The notes under the pieces are model-generated. The model was not told the DNA's origin. It did not search any database and saw nothing but the letters and a program-made list of their open reading frames with translations. Below, in pieces: positions 1 through 7,687 of a stretch of DNA of 11,828 nucleotides. The position numbers were made by a program, and so were the translations under genes. The stretch is taken from the NCBI GenBank assembly GCA_001839685.1, contig MLAK01001002.1:28239-40066 (forward strand). Direction: 5' to 3'. How positions within the stretch are numbered: the stretch's first letter is position 1; every line of letters starts with the position of its first letter. Source of the stretch: Tritrichomonas foetus. Lineage: Eukaryota; Parabasalia; Tritrichomonadida; Tritrichomonadidae.

Positions 1-90
1 TGCTTCTTCAATTGGCACTTCTTCAACTTGTGCTTCTTCAACTGGCACTTCTTCAACTGATGCTTCCACAACTGGCACTACTTCAATTTG
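1..90 (-). repeat. Three tandem 30-bp units encoding an acidic 10-residue repeat
   Basis: Units 1-30, 31-60 and 61-90 align without gaps. Read on the minus strand they encode QIEVVPVVEA, SVEEVPVEEA and QVEEVPIEEA, consensus [QS][VI]E[EV]VP[VI][EV]EA. The array is in frame with the large acidic protein, runs into the window edge and probably continues beyond it. The two units nearest the edge are the most alike and the inner one is more diverged, as expected from expansion by unequal exchange or slippage. Confidence 0.85.
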
Positions 91-2715
91 CGCTTCTGTT
101 GGTTGTAATGGAATTTCTTCTTGTTTATCATAATTGGAATCATCATGCTCTTCTTCTTTATTAATAACTACTTCGCGTGGTGATTCAGTAACTAAAGAAT
201 CACTTTCATTCTTTTGGAATGTTTCAGACACATATGGAGTCGCACTGACTTCATATTCTGATTCTTCAATTTGGATCAAATCATTATAATCTTCTGATCT
301 AAAAGCAGCTGACGAATCTCTTGTTTCGCTTTCATTATGATCATTTGAATAATTTTGTTCATTTTTCTCGATTTTATTGTTATTTCCGTTTATACTTTCT
401 TCTTCGGGTTGTGAATTCTTTTGACTTTCAACTTTTTCTTCCTCTTCTTCAAGAGCTCCATCTTGAATTATTTCAGTTTCATCTTTGGATTCTCCTTCTT
501 GATTAAGAACTTGATGAATGGACTCATTTTGTTTGTTATCGTTTTGAGGAATTTGTTCTGTATTTTGTTCTTCATCTTCAGTTAAGTTAGAATCTAGTTG
601 GATAATTTCTGATGATTCTCTCAAAGCAATCTGTTCTAGAGACATCATTTCTTCTTCTTCTGTTTCTTTCTTCATTTCATCAGCAGTAAATTGGCCATCT
701 AATTCATTGTCAATAATGTCTTGAATGATTGTTTCTACAGTATTATCATTTTCTTTAGCAGAGTCATCAATCAACTTAATTTCAGGGACTTCTATGGCTT
801 CATTATTTTCTTCGTTTTCTATAATTTCACTTTTTGATGCATTTATTTCTTGTTGAGTAATTTTCATTTCATCATCATTACTTAAACATTCAAGGCAAAG
901 TTCAAATTCCATATCATCTGGATTAAGAATTCCAACAATATCATTAGAATGTAAATCAAATATTGGTGCACTATCTTGAAGAGTAACAATTTGAGCTGTT
1001 GATGAAGAAGAGCTATCAGGAATTTGATTTTGTTCTTGGCTTTGATCTTGACTTTGATTTTTATTGAATTCAGCTCCTTCTTCTTCTTCGTCACAAATGA
1101 TTTGGAAAACTGCTTGAGAAGCATTTTTAATTGGAATAATCACAGGCTCTTTTGGCTTTTCAACTGCTTTTTTATTATCATCTGTGAAATCAAGTTCATC
1201 TAAAACAAGTGGGACTTTTCTAACTTGTTTAATGAATGAAGACGATGACGAATTAATTCCTTCTTCTTCATCACTACTGCTGAAATGAAGTTCAATTGGA
1301 CTTAGTTTCTTTGCTGTATCATTATGTACAGCTTTTCGATGAATAAGTTGATTTGCTTTTAGAATATTGAACTTATAAGGTGAATTTCCAATTCGTTTTC
1401 GAATTGGGGAAGATGATTCACCAGAAGTGTTTGGAATTGTATCTTTTGGTGAGTTTGACGAAAAGCCAATTGTTCGAGGAGAATAATCTTCAGAAAAGTG
1501 TTTATCATCAAATTTCAAAGTTGGCTTTGCCTTTGAGTGTGCTTTTTGTGGTTTTGGAGATGATTTATGGGATTTTGAAGAAGATTCAGATAAATTTGCT
1601 TTTTCTGAGATGTTTTTCTCTGATTCGTTTTTCTTGGCTAGTTTTTCGAAAGATTCGTGTGATGATGTTTCAGATAATTTCGCATTTGAAAGATCAGAAA
1701 TACTTGAAGAACTTGATTCATTCATTTTTCTATTTGAATTTGTGACGCTTTTCCCGTTTGATGCGAGTGAAATGTCGATGATGTTATCAGATTCATTTGT
1801 TGTATTATAAGAAAGTAAAGCTTTGGATGATGGAGATGTTTTTGATGACTGTTGTTTTGGTGATGTTCTTGATTGTTTTAATGAAGGATGACCTCCAGAA
1901 GATGATTGTGAATCTGATAAAATATTCTTCACATCACACGATTTATTAAAAGTTTGTTGATTTTCATCAATTGATGGATTTTCTCCAACTTTTGATAGAG
2001 ATTTTTGTGAAACAGTTTGTTCTGGTGATTCTTTTTGTGTAACTTGATCTTTCTCAGCTTTCCATTGATGTGATCTATTTTTCCTGCTTTTTGACTTTTT
2101 CTTTTCTGTTGTTTTTGAATTTTCGACGGTTTTCTTTTGAATAATTTGAGTTTTGGCAAATTCAATTATTGCTTTTTTATTGTTTTGTTTAGTTTTAGGC
2201 AAATCTAATGAATTATTAATCATTGTCGAAATCTTACTTTGCGGCTGAAGAGTTAAAGCTTTCGATTGTCCTGATAAATCAAGCCTAACTGTGACCAATT
2301 TTCTATGGTTCCAAATATGCTTTTTTTCTGCAAATGAATATAATTTGAGCAATGTTCGAATAAAGTTTGAGGTTTGAGGGACTTTCAATTTTTCCGCGAC
2401 ATTGTTCTTAGCGAGTAAATTGTTTGGCTCGATTTGTGTCTCTATCCGGAAAGTATCTGCAGAAATAATCATTTTTTGCTTTTGCAAATATAACAGTACA
2501 ACGGCTTGCGCAATCTTATTGGCTTGGTCCATATTGCTTTTATCGAACGTTGAATTGAAATATTTCGAAATGTTTTCATCGTCATGGTTAAAAATAACAT
2601 CAGCTGTTTTCGAAATGAAACGTGCTGTTAGTATGTTAGTAATACCGCTCTTTTTCTGTAATTTTGATAAATGCTCCGCAAGAGGATTTGTTTCTGATCT
2701 CCTTTGGAGAGACAT
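1..2715 (-). CDS. Large Ser/Lys/Glu-rich protein of unknown function, 3' end outside the window
   Basis: I do not recognise this protein. The minus-strand frame starts at an ATG (2715-2713) and stays open for 905 codons to the window edge, so the C-terminus and stop are missing. Reading in steps of three found no stop. Residues 1 to about 165 have ordinary mixed composition with hydrophobic helical stretches and probably form the only folded domain. Residues about 170-225 are Lys-rich, with a nuclear-localisation-like KKKSKSRKNR at 205-214. Residues about 240-480 are Ser/Lys-rich with many SP and TP dipeptides. From about 479 (SSSDEEEG) to the end the chain is Glu/Asp/Gln-rich with poly-Glu runs. 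The last 30 visible residues are three copies of a 10-residue repeat. The order basic patch, Ser-rich linker, acidic tail suggests a nuclear or chromatin scaffold phosphoprotein, which is inference only. The start is chosen as the first ATG and fits the onset of coding-like composition. The gene is solid; its function is unknown. Confidence 0.88.
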   Translation of the reverse strand, partial: MSLQRRSETNPLAEHLSKLQKKSGITNILTARFISKTADVIFNHDDENISKYFNSTFDKSNMDQANKIAQAVVLLYLQKQKMIISADTFRIETQIEPNNLLAKNNVAEKLKVPQTSNFIRTLLKLYSFAEKKHIWNHRKLVTVRLDLSGQSKALTLQPQSKISTMINNSLDLPKTKQNNKKAIIEFAKTQIIQKKTVENSKTTEKKKSKSRKNRSHQWKAEKDQVTQKESPEQTVSQKSLSKVGENPSIDENQQTFNKSCDVKNILSDSQSSSGGHPSLKQSRTSPKQQSSKTSPSSKALLSYNTTNESDNIIDISLASNGKSVTNSNRKMNESSSSSISDLSNAKLSETSSHESFEKLAKKNESEKNISEKANLSESSSKSHKSSPKPQKAHSKAKPTLKFDDKHFSEDYSPRTIGFSSNSPKDTIPNTSGESSSPIRKRIGNSPYKFNILKANQLIHRKAVHNDTAKKLSPIELHFSSSDEEEGINSSSSSFIKQVRKVPLVLDELDFTDDNKKAVEKPKEPVIIPIKNASQAVFQIICDEEEEGAEFNKNQSQDQSQEQNQIPDSSSSSTAQIVTLQDSAPIFDLHSNDIVGILNPDDMEFELCLECLSNDDEMKITQQEINASKSEIIENEENNEAIEVPEIKLIDDSAKENDNTVETIIQDIIDNELDGQFTADEMKKETEEEEMMSLEQIALRESSEIIQLDSNLTEDEEQNTEQIPQNDNKQNESIHQVLNQEGESKDETEIIQDGALEEEEEKVESQKNSQPEEESINGNNNKIEKNEQNYSNDHNESETRDSSAAFRSEDYNDLIQIEESEYEVSATPYVSETFQKNESDSLVTESPREVVINKEEEHDDSNYDKQEEIPLQPTEAQIEVVPVVEASVEEVPVEEAQVEEVPIEEA

Positions 2716-3096
2716 TTTTTTTTCTGAAAATTGGCGGCAAACGGATTTATTTTATGAAGGTTAAAAATAGGTGAATTTTTTTCTGAAAAATTCGTAGAAT
2801 AGATGTGAACTGGTCAGCTCATTCATACGGCCTTATTTTATATTTTAAAATCACTTGACCCAAAAAATCATGATTGATAATTATAAAATCCTTAAAGCTT
2901 TAATGTTGATCAAATAAAACTGGATTATAAATCTTATTTTATTTTATAATTCTGCCATTATCTTAATATTCACTTTGTGTGATCACCACTTAATATTTAG
3001 GTAATAATACCTATCAAACAAACTTTCTTCTATCATATATAAGATCCTATTTCAGAATTATTCACAAAAAGGACAAAAAAATCAAATATTATATAT
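2716..3096. other. Spacer between the acidic-protein gene and the glycosyltransferase gene
   Basis: These 381 very AT-rich bases hold the upstream region of the acidic-protein gene and the 3' flank of the glycosyltransferase gene, both on the minus strand. No coding frame or RNA gene is visible. A small perfect hairpin, TAGGTA-ATAA-TACCTA, lies at 2998-3013. A G+C-rich TTGGCGGC (2731-2738) stands out 16 bases upstream of the ATG. No exact TCAYTW initiator was found next to the ATG; the closest upstream strings on the coding strand (TCATAA, TCACCT) each miss by one base. Confidence 0.6.
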
Positions 3097-3099
3097 TTA
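3096..3099 (-). terminator. UAAA poly(A)-signal candidate overlapping the glycosyltransferase stop
   Basis: The stop codon TAA is followed by A, giving UAAA in the mRNA. In Trichomonas vaginalis a UAAA that can overlap the stop codon acts as the polyadenylation signal (established for that species). Applying it here is inference, supported by the same arrangement at the three other complete genes. Confidence 0.45.
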
Positions 3100-4335
3100 T
3101 TTCAAAAACACAGGCATATCTGCTTGATATTCAGGTGGAAAATCATTCTTAACAAAACCAACGGCAACTTCAAGCATTTTCATTGCTGTTTCCATCAACA
3201 AAGGCTTTGCTCCTGTTGGAAAATGTGGCAAATCTGGAATTCGACATAAAACATGGAAAATATTGAATTGTAAAGCAATGTTATAAAATGCAAACTTTGA
3301 CAAATCACTTTGAATTTCACAAAACACAGTTTTTGGTTGCATGAATATCAAATTAACACATCCAGCACCATGTGGTGTGAAAAGAATCAGAACTTTATTA
3401 TAAACTTGACAGTTTTCTTTATAAGTTTTATAATTTGGTGTTTCACGAATGATTTTAAATTGGGGGTATTTCCTTTTTGCCATTTTGTAGATTCCTTTCA
3501 TATTTTCAATGTGTCTTGAATTGTCACGATTGAAAAACGCCATGATCTCTGGATTTTCATCATCTAAACCATAGACAGATTTAATAAAATCTCGAAGTCG
3601 ATATAAAGAATGAACGTATTGGGAATCGCACGGATGAGGAATAAAGGAATAAGCTTTTTCAGCAAAAATGTACTGATTTTTCTTTATTACTAAAGCTCTT
3701 GGAATTTTTAAGAGCTTTAAAGCTTCAGAAGAAAAAAGTGAAGCATGTTTTGAAGCAAGAACTGAAGTTTCAAGAATATTTGATGGAATATATAATAAAA
3801 AACAAAAAACATCAAACGTAAAATGCGCATAATTTTTCATTGGCGAATGACATAAAGCAAGAACACTTTTGAAACTACCTGCAAACTCTTGAGGAACCGT
3901 TTTGTGATCAGATTGACATTGAGATGATAAGTGATAAAAAATGTTATTTTTCACAAGTGTGCATTCGTATGTGAGGAAGACTGATGGAAATTCAGAAAGT
4001 GTTATTTTAAGGTTACTCATTTGAGACATATAATTTGATAATGTAGAAACTCTAGGTATCTTTACAAGTCTGTCAATATATATAACAGCTGCACTATAAT
4101 TCCAATGCATTGAAAGATCGAAAGTCCAATTATATGAAACATAAGGCATTTCATAATCGAATAATCGTGTGATTGGGATATCATTTCGATAAATACAATC
4201 AAATGGTTTAAAATAATCTTTGAAGTGAAGTATTCGAGTCCTGCTTGAACAGCTATAAACTAACGATAAGGTTACGAGGAATGCAAAGTAAAGAACGAAG
4301 AAGAAAGTGCGAGTTTGATTTCTCCAAAATGTCAT
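3097..4335 (-). CDS. GT61-like (DUF563) glycosyltransferase, type II membrane protein
   Basis: This 412-residue protein probably transfers a sugar in the Golgi/ER lumen; acceptor and donor cannot be told from sequence. Residues 1-10 are short and basic, and about 11-29 are a hydrophobic anchor (FFFVLYFAFLVTLSLVYSC), giving a type II topology. Three GT61-type landmarks occur in order: CHSPMKNYAHFTFDVF at 162-177 (family pattern around N-[YW]-[GA]-H-x3-[DE]), FFNRDNSRHIEN at 267-278 (family R-x3-R-x2-N), and FTPHGAGCVNLIFMQP at 319-334 followed by VFCEI (family HGAGxxNxxFxxP-x-vxEi). Length is normal for the family. The ATG at 4335 is preceded two codons earlier by an in-frame TGA, and no earlier ATG is available. 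The stop overlaps UAAA. A one-base variant of the trichomonad initiator (CCATTA) lies about 16 bases upstream. The fold assignment is firm, the biochemical specificity is open, and the gene has no functional link to its neighbours. Confidence 0.85.
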   Translation of the reverse strand: MTFWRNQTRTFFFVLYFAFLVTLSLVYSCSSRTRILHFKDYFKPFDCIYRNDIPITRLFDYEMPYVSYNWTFDLSMHWNYSAAVIYIDRLVKIPRVSTLSNYMSQMSNLKITLSEFPSVFLTYECTLVKNNIFYHLSSQCQSDHKTVPQEFAGSFKSVLALCHSPMKNYAHFTFDVFCFLLYIPSNILETSVLASKHASLFSSEALKLLKIPRALVIKKNQYIFAEKAYSFIPHPCDSQYVHSLYRLRDFIKSVYGLDDENPEIMAFFNRDNSRHIENMKGIYKMAKRKYPQFKIIRETPNYKTYKENCQVYNKVLILFTPHGAGCVNLIFMQPKTVFCEIQSDLSKFAFYNIALQFNIFHVLCRIPDLPHFPTGAKPLLMETAMKMLEVAVGFVKNDFPPEYQADMPVFLK

Positions 4336-4374
4336 TACTCATGTCATAATGGGTTCAGAAAATTTTTATCGGCA

Positions 4375-4377
<3 letters not shown>

Positions 4378-4409
<32 letters not shown>
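4378..4409. repeat. 32-base homopolymeric T tract (A tract on the gene's coding strand)
   Basis: An uninterrupted run of 32 T on the plus strand lies 43-74 bases upstream of the glycosyltransferase ATG. Long dA:dT tracts commonly exclude nucleosomes and mark promoters; that role here is inference. Exact length is uncertain because such tracts are prone to sequencing and slippage error. Confidence 0.9.
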
Positions 4410-4410
<1 letters not shown>

Positions 4411-4423
4411 GTAATCGACTCAA

Positions 4424-4444
4424 CGGTTAATGGGCAATTAACCG
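4424..4444. repeat. Hairpin with 8-bp arms and 5-base loop
   Basis: CGGTTAAT, loop GGGCA, ATTAACCG form a perfect inverted repeat about 90-110 bases upstream of the glycosyltransferase start. Its right arm runs into CCGCCAAA (4442-4449), which on the minus strand reads TTTGGCGG, one base off the general E2F consensus TTTSSCGC. No coding context is present. It may be a protein-binding site or chance. Confidence 0.5.
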
Positions 4445-4668
4445 CCAAATTGAACAGTGTTGTAAAAAAACCAATAATCTGACATTTCGTCATTCATGGG
4501 TCACAGATTGAAAAATTTGGTGAATTTCCGAAAATAATACGATAAAAACTTTATCTGTGTGTATTGTGAACTTCAAAATTTGAAGCAATTATGAAATAAA
4601 CTTTTCAAATATTGAATCGTTTTTGGAATCACCTCATATCCAAGTTTTATCGCAAAATCATTCAAATC

Positions 4669-5245
4669 TTACTCACCAAAATTTTTTACTCATTTCAATA
4701 TCTTCTTACTCATGAGTAACTCAAGTGACAAAAAATATAAAAGTGGATTTTATACGCTGATTTACTTTACTCGACCAAATAGCGAGTAGATTTACTCAGA
4801 CTCTGAGTCTCAGAGTAATAACCCTATGGATTTTGACAAAGCTCACAAAATAAAAATCATTGATTTTGTTAGTTGTTAAACTTTCTATTGAAGCTCTGCC
4901 AGAAATTTATTATTATTTCCAGCTTAAAATATATTAATTCATTGTTTTTATCATTCTGAATATTATCAATCTCATCAAGTAAAGTTTTCTGAGAAATTCC
5001 AGGCTTTTTCATTAGTTTCCTAATATGTTTTACCTTTTCATTTCATTTCTTCTCGTATGTACTATTGCTGAAAAACAGAAACACGAGAAAAGGAAGAAAA
5101 CATAGCCAAGTTTTAAAAATCAAAGTACCTATGAATCATCATTTATTTTTTCCTAAAATTAAATTATTACAACTTAGTGTTTTATGATGTAAACAATATT
5201 ACATCGTTTTTATGCATTTAGTTACTCAGAGTAAATTATGAGTAA
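4669..5245. promoter_or_regulatory. Cluster of TTACTC / GAGTAA motifs with nested palindromes
   Basis: TTACTC starts at 4669, 4686, 4706, 4767, 4792 and 5222, and its complement GAGTAA at 4714, 4813, 5229 and 5240. Several pair into perfect palindromes: TTACTCATGAGTAA (4706-4719), ACTCTGAG-T-CTCAGAGT (4800-4816) and TTACTC-A-GAGTAA (5222-5234). From base composition well under one hit would be expected in this length on both strands. The arrangement resembles a set of dimer-binding sites, but it could also be the remains of a diverged repeat. It lies 330-910 bases upstream of the glycosyltransferase gene. No binding factor is assigned. Confidence 0.4.
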
Positions 5246-5537
5246 AGGATAAAGCTTGCTCATATCTAAAATAAAATGTTGCCGAAATAATCAAAACCTT
5301 ATTTATGGGTAAATTAATCTCTAGCCGGTCTATACATTTGTATATCAATGTATGGGATCACCATAACATGATTTTCATGTCTAAATCGCCGATATAGATT
5401 TTCCTTTAAAACATTCTACTTGAATTTGTCTGAGTTCATTCTTATTTACAATATAATAACTTCTGGAATCAATGGATGAAGACAAGATAATGTTAAATTT
5501 AATAGAAAAAATGATTCTAATATAATAATTTTGATTT

Positions 5538-5541
5538 TTTA
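5538..5541 (-). terminator. UAAA poly(A)-signal candidate overlapping the armadillo-like gene's stop
   Basis: The TAA stop is followed by a run of A, giving UAAA across the stop, as at the other complete genes in the window. Trichomonad usage is established for T. vaginalis; its use here is inferred. Confidence 0.45.
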
Positions 5542-6978
5542 TTCATTATTATTTTCAAACAGTTGTGGATAGTGCGAAAGAAAAGCTTGACTCATTTGAT
5601 GAACTTCTTCTTTATCGCTCTCAAAAATTTTCTCAAATAAATCTGGACAGTAATTTTGAGAAAAATCATTTAGAGCAAAATCTCGAATAGATTCATTATC
5701 AAATGCGTAAGAAAGCAAAATGTCAAGGCTTCGAATCACTTTGATTAAAACTCTGCTTTTACTAATTTCCAGAGAATTAATAAGATGGCCTATGCACTCA
5801 TTATTAATAAATTCTGGAATTAGGGATTCAGGTGCAGAGATTATTGCGTTAGTCATGGCGCTTATGGAGTAGCATTTAATTTGATATGTACCAATTGAAT
5901 AAGCTATGACTAATGATGGTATAACATTATAGTTTTCTATAAAAAACTCAGTCAAGCCAGAATGTGTCAATATATTTTCTATTGCGCCAATTGCTGCTAA
6001 CATAACATTTTCATCATTGCTGGTAATAAACAATACAAGTGCTTTGTAATTCAATCCATCGATAAATGTATCACATTTACTATGAATGTTCCAAATAATA
6101 TTGAGAGCAGGCTCCCAAAAATTCACGTCGTTTTCTGAATCTGAATTATATTCAAGGAAGCTATTTAACAAAGTGGTAAAAAGTAGACATGATTTATACT
6201 TGAGAGCTGAAATATTTGATTTTATAATCATTTGAGAAATATATAAAATAATTAAGTTATGCTCAGAATAGTTCTTGATGTAAAATTGAATAATTTCAAA
6301 AAAGTCATCAATTATTGGATCTGTATCACATTTTGTAAGGAGATGTAATAATTTTAAAATCGTGTTTCTTATTCCTTCATATGCCTGATATTTAGTGAGA
6401 ACATATATAATTGTTTTTAATGATATTGTTGATAAAATGTCTTGGGCAATAGCAGAATTTATTTGTGAAAATGTTGATAATAACTTCAAGGAATTTTTGA
6501 TAATTATATCATTACTTCTCTTTGACAACAATATTTTTTTTATGTGTTCAATGATTTTCATATCATATAATATGTCTGCAAAATATGAAGCACTCAAAGA
6601 TTCTGGAGGATTTAAAAAATTATTCAATATATTCAATGACCTAGATTGAAAAAAGTCTTTTTGGCAACATTCGTTCGAAAAAATGAGTGTGAATAAAAAA
6701 CTAAAAAGTGTTTGAAAATGTTCAAATTGTTCAGGATGAGAAAAAATGTGGAATTTGGTAAATTGATATAAATCTTCAATTGCTGGAAGAAATTCGCTGG
6801 AGTGAATATTTGACAAATCCAATTTTTGTAAAAAAGGGCGAAGTTCTTGCGGATCGATTTCGATTTTGCTACAGAATGGTTTCGATGCAATTTGTTTTGG
6901 TTTCGTGTTTGGAATCGCTAAAACGGTCAAGCCTTTATTAAGAAGAGAACTGCCTGATATTTCTTTATAATTTATCAT
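5539..6978 (-). CDS. Armadillo/HEAT-type helical repeat protein, importin-alpha-like
   Basis: The 479-residue product is almost entirely alpha-helical, with short helices rich in Leu/Ile and spaced about 40 residues apart from residue 60 to 470. The clearest armadillo-like stretches are 288-300 (WEPALNIIWNIHS), 324-339 (NVMLAAIGAIENILTH), 366-382 (QIKCYSISAMTNAIISA) and 407-424 (KSRVLIKVIRSLDILLSY). The first 45 residues are not helical-repeat-like and could be a binding tail, but no clear Lys/Arg-rich importin-beta-binding segment is seen. The canonical Trp/Asn ladder of importin-alpha is mostly absent; only WNI at 296-298 resembles it. Armadillo solenoids bind extended peptides or act as scaffolds, and cargo or partners cannot be predicted. 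The C-terminus is an acidic, Asn-rich tail. The ATG at 6978 is the first in the frame and fits the composition change. The gene is firm; the importin-alpha likeness is tentative, and HEAT-like scaffolds are the alternative. Confidence 0.82.
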   Translation of the reverse strand: MINYKEISGSSLLNKGLTVLAIPNTKPKQIASKPFCSKIEIDPQELRPFLQKLDLSNIHSSEFLPAIEDLYQFTKFHIFSHPEQFEHFQTLFSFLFTLIFSNECCQKDFFQSRSLNILNNFLNPPESLSASYFADILYDMKIIEHIKKILLSKRSNDIIIKNSLKLLSTFSQINSAIAQDILSTISLKTIIYVLTKYQAYEGIRNTILKLLHLLTKCDTDPIIDDFFEIIQFYIKNYSEHNLIILYISQMIIKSNISALKYKSCLLFTTLLNSFLEYNSDSENDVNFWEPALNIIWNIHSKCDTFIDGLNYKALVLFITSNDENVMLAAIGAIENILTHSGLTEFFIENYNVIPSLVIAYSIGTYQIKCYSISAMTNAIISAPESLIPEFINNECIGHLINSLEISKSRVLIKVIRSLDILLSYAFDNESIRDFALNDFSQNYCPDLFEKIFESDKEEVHQMSQAFLSHYPQLFENNNE

Positions 6979-7036
6979 GATGAAGGATGTTCAGCAACAC
7001 CCAATAAAAGAAAAATGGAAGGGGAGCTTGTTGATG

Positions 7037-7070
7037 ATTGAATATGGCCAATTTAAATTGACCATTCAAT
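7037..7070. repeat. Imperfect inverted repeat 59 bases upstream of the armadillo-like gene
   Basis: Arms of 18 and 16 bases around the centre AAATTT/AAATTT are complementary except for one substitution and a two-base insertion; each arm includes ATTGAAT and GGCCA or its near-copy. It is the strongest dyad in the promoter region of the minus-strand gene and could be a binding site or a diverged short element. Confidence 0.45.
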
Positions 7071-7112
7071 ATACATTTTGTGAAATATTTTGAATCTATT
7101 TTAATCGTTTCA

Positions 7113-7191
7113 AGAATTTCGAAAGAAAGGTGATTACTGGCAAATGAAATCCATTACATTTCGTGTATTGTGTCGAGAATTTCGAAAGAAA
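7113..7191. repeat. Direct repeat of 16 bases, two copies 63 bases apart
   Basis: AGAATTTCGAAAGAAA occurs exactly at 7113-7128 and 7176-7191. Its core TTTCGAAA is itself palindromic. Both copies lie in the upstream region of the armadillo-like gene. Confidence 0.6.
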
Positions 7192-7552
7192 TTTGATGAA
7201 GCATTGGAATGTCTAATGATTTACACTTAATGATATCCATATAATGTGTTTATTTGAATGATATGATATGATCGGTTTTTGGATATTTTATTTCTCAATT
7301 GGTTTTGAATATCCCTGAAAGATATACAATTTTGACACTGTAATTTAAAAGATATTTGATCAAGCTATTATAAGAACAAAATATATTTTCGCAAATAATT
7401 ATCAAGAAATAATTGTTTGTACTTTAAATCATAAGTGCATCTGACTATATATAGATCTATACATAAGTAGGTGATTCGAAACATCCCTCAAAAATCCAAA
7501 TTTTTGAAAATTTTGTTGGTGGGAAAAAAAAATCATTCAAAAAAATAATGTT

Positions 7553-7687
7553 AAACGTTCTCATTTGAATCACGATGCAAGGAAAATATCAGAACGTTTT
7601 ATCACCCAAGTGAACGATATACGAAAAAAAAATATGTTCTCATTCGAAAAATTTGCAACTTGGCTTTTTGAATGCAGATATTTTCCT
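7553..7687. repeat. Two overlapping inverted repeats (9 and 11 bp arms)
   Basis: AAACGTTCT (7553-7561) pairs with AGAACGTTT (7591-7599), and AGGAAAATATC (7580-7590) pairs with GATATTTTCCT (7677-7687). The arms interleave. Two exact dyads this close are unusual but can arise in AT-rich spacers; a decayed mobile element is a possible source. Confidence 0.4.

Larger units (their letters stand above)
4336..5538. other. 1.2-kb spacer upstream of the glycosyltransferase gene
   Basis: No frame here looks coding and no tRNA or other RNA gene is recognisable. The spacer separates two minus-strand genes, so it carries the promoter of the glycosyltransferase gene (left part) and the 3' flank of the armadillo-like gene (right part). 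It contains a 32-base T tract, an 8-bp-arm hairpin and a cluster of TTACTC/GAGTAA motifs, listed separately. The stretch from about 5250 to 5538 shows nothing further that I can support. Confidence 0.6.

Noticed and set aside
321..506. Plus-strand open frame rich in Phe/His/Leu
   Set aside because: It is antisense to the acidic protein; Glu/Lys/Asn codons read backwards give Phe/Leu/His, so it is a shadow.
882..1124. Minus-strand open frame of 80 codons
   Set aside because: It is the same strand as the acidic protein but another frame, with Lys/Leu/Ile-rich composition from frame-shifted reading; it is a shadow.
1380..1810. Overlapping plus-strand open frames (1380-1745 and 1610-1810)
   Set aside because: Both are antisense to the Ser-rich part of the acidic protein, with no domain or start context.
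1929..2165. Minus-strand Lys-rich open frame
   Set aside because: It is an alternate-frame reading of the Lys-rich segment of the acidic protein.
2402..2764. Plus-strand open frame of 120 codons
   Set aside because: It is antisense to the N-terminal domain of the acidic protein, whose own frame is open for 905 codons; the plus-strand product has no recognisable domain.
3310..3519. Plus-strand open frame
   Set aside because: It lies antisense to the conserved C-terminal half of the glycosyltransferase.
4411..4460. tRNA-like or structured RNA around the hairpin
   Set aside because: Only one 8-bp stem is present; no acceptor, anticodon or T-arm pairing and no internal A/B box could be found.
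6395..6890. Open frames 6395-6649 (plus) and 6633-6890 (minus)
   Set aside because: Both lie inside the armadillo-like gene in other frames; the second is a shifted reading of its N-terminal third.
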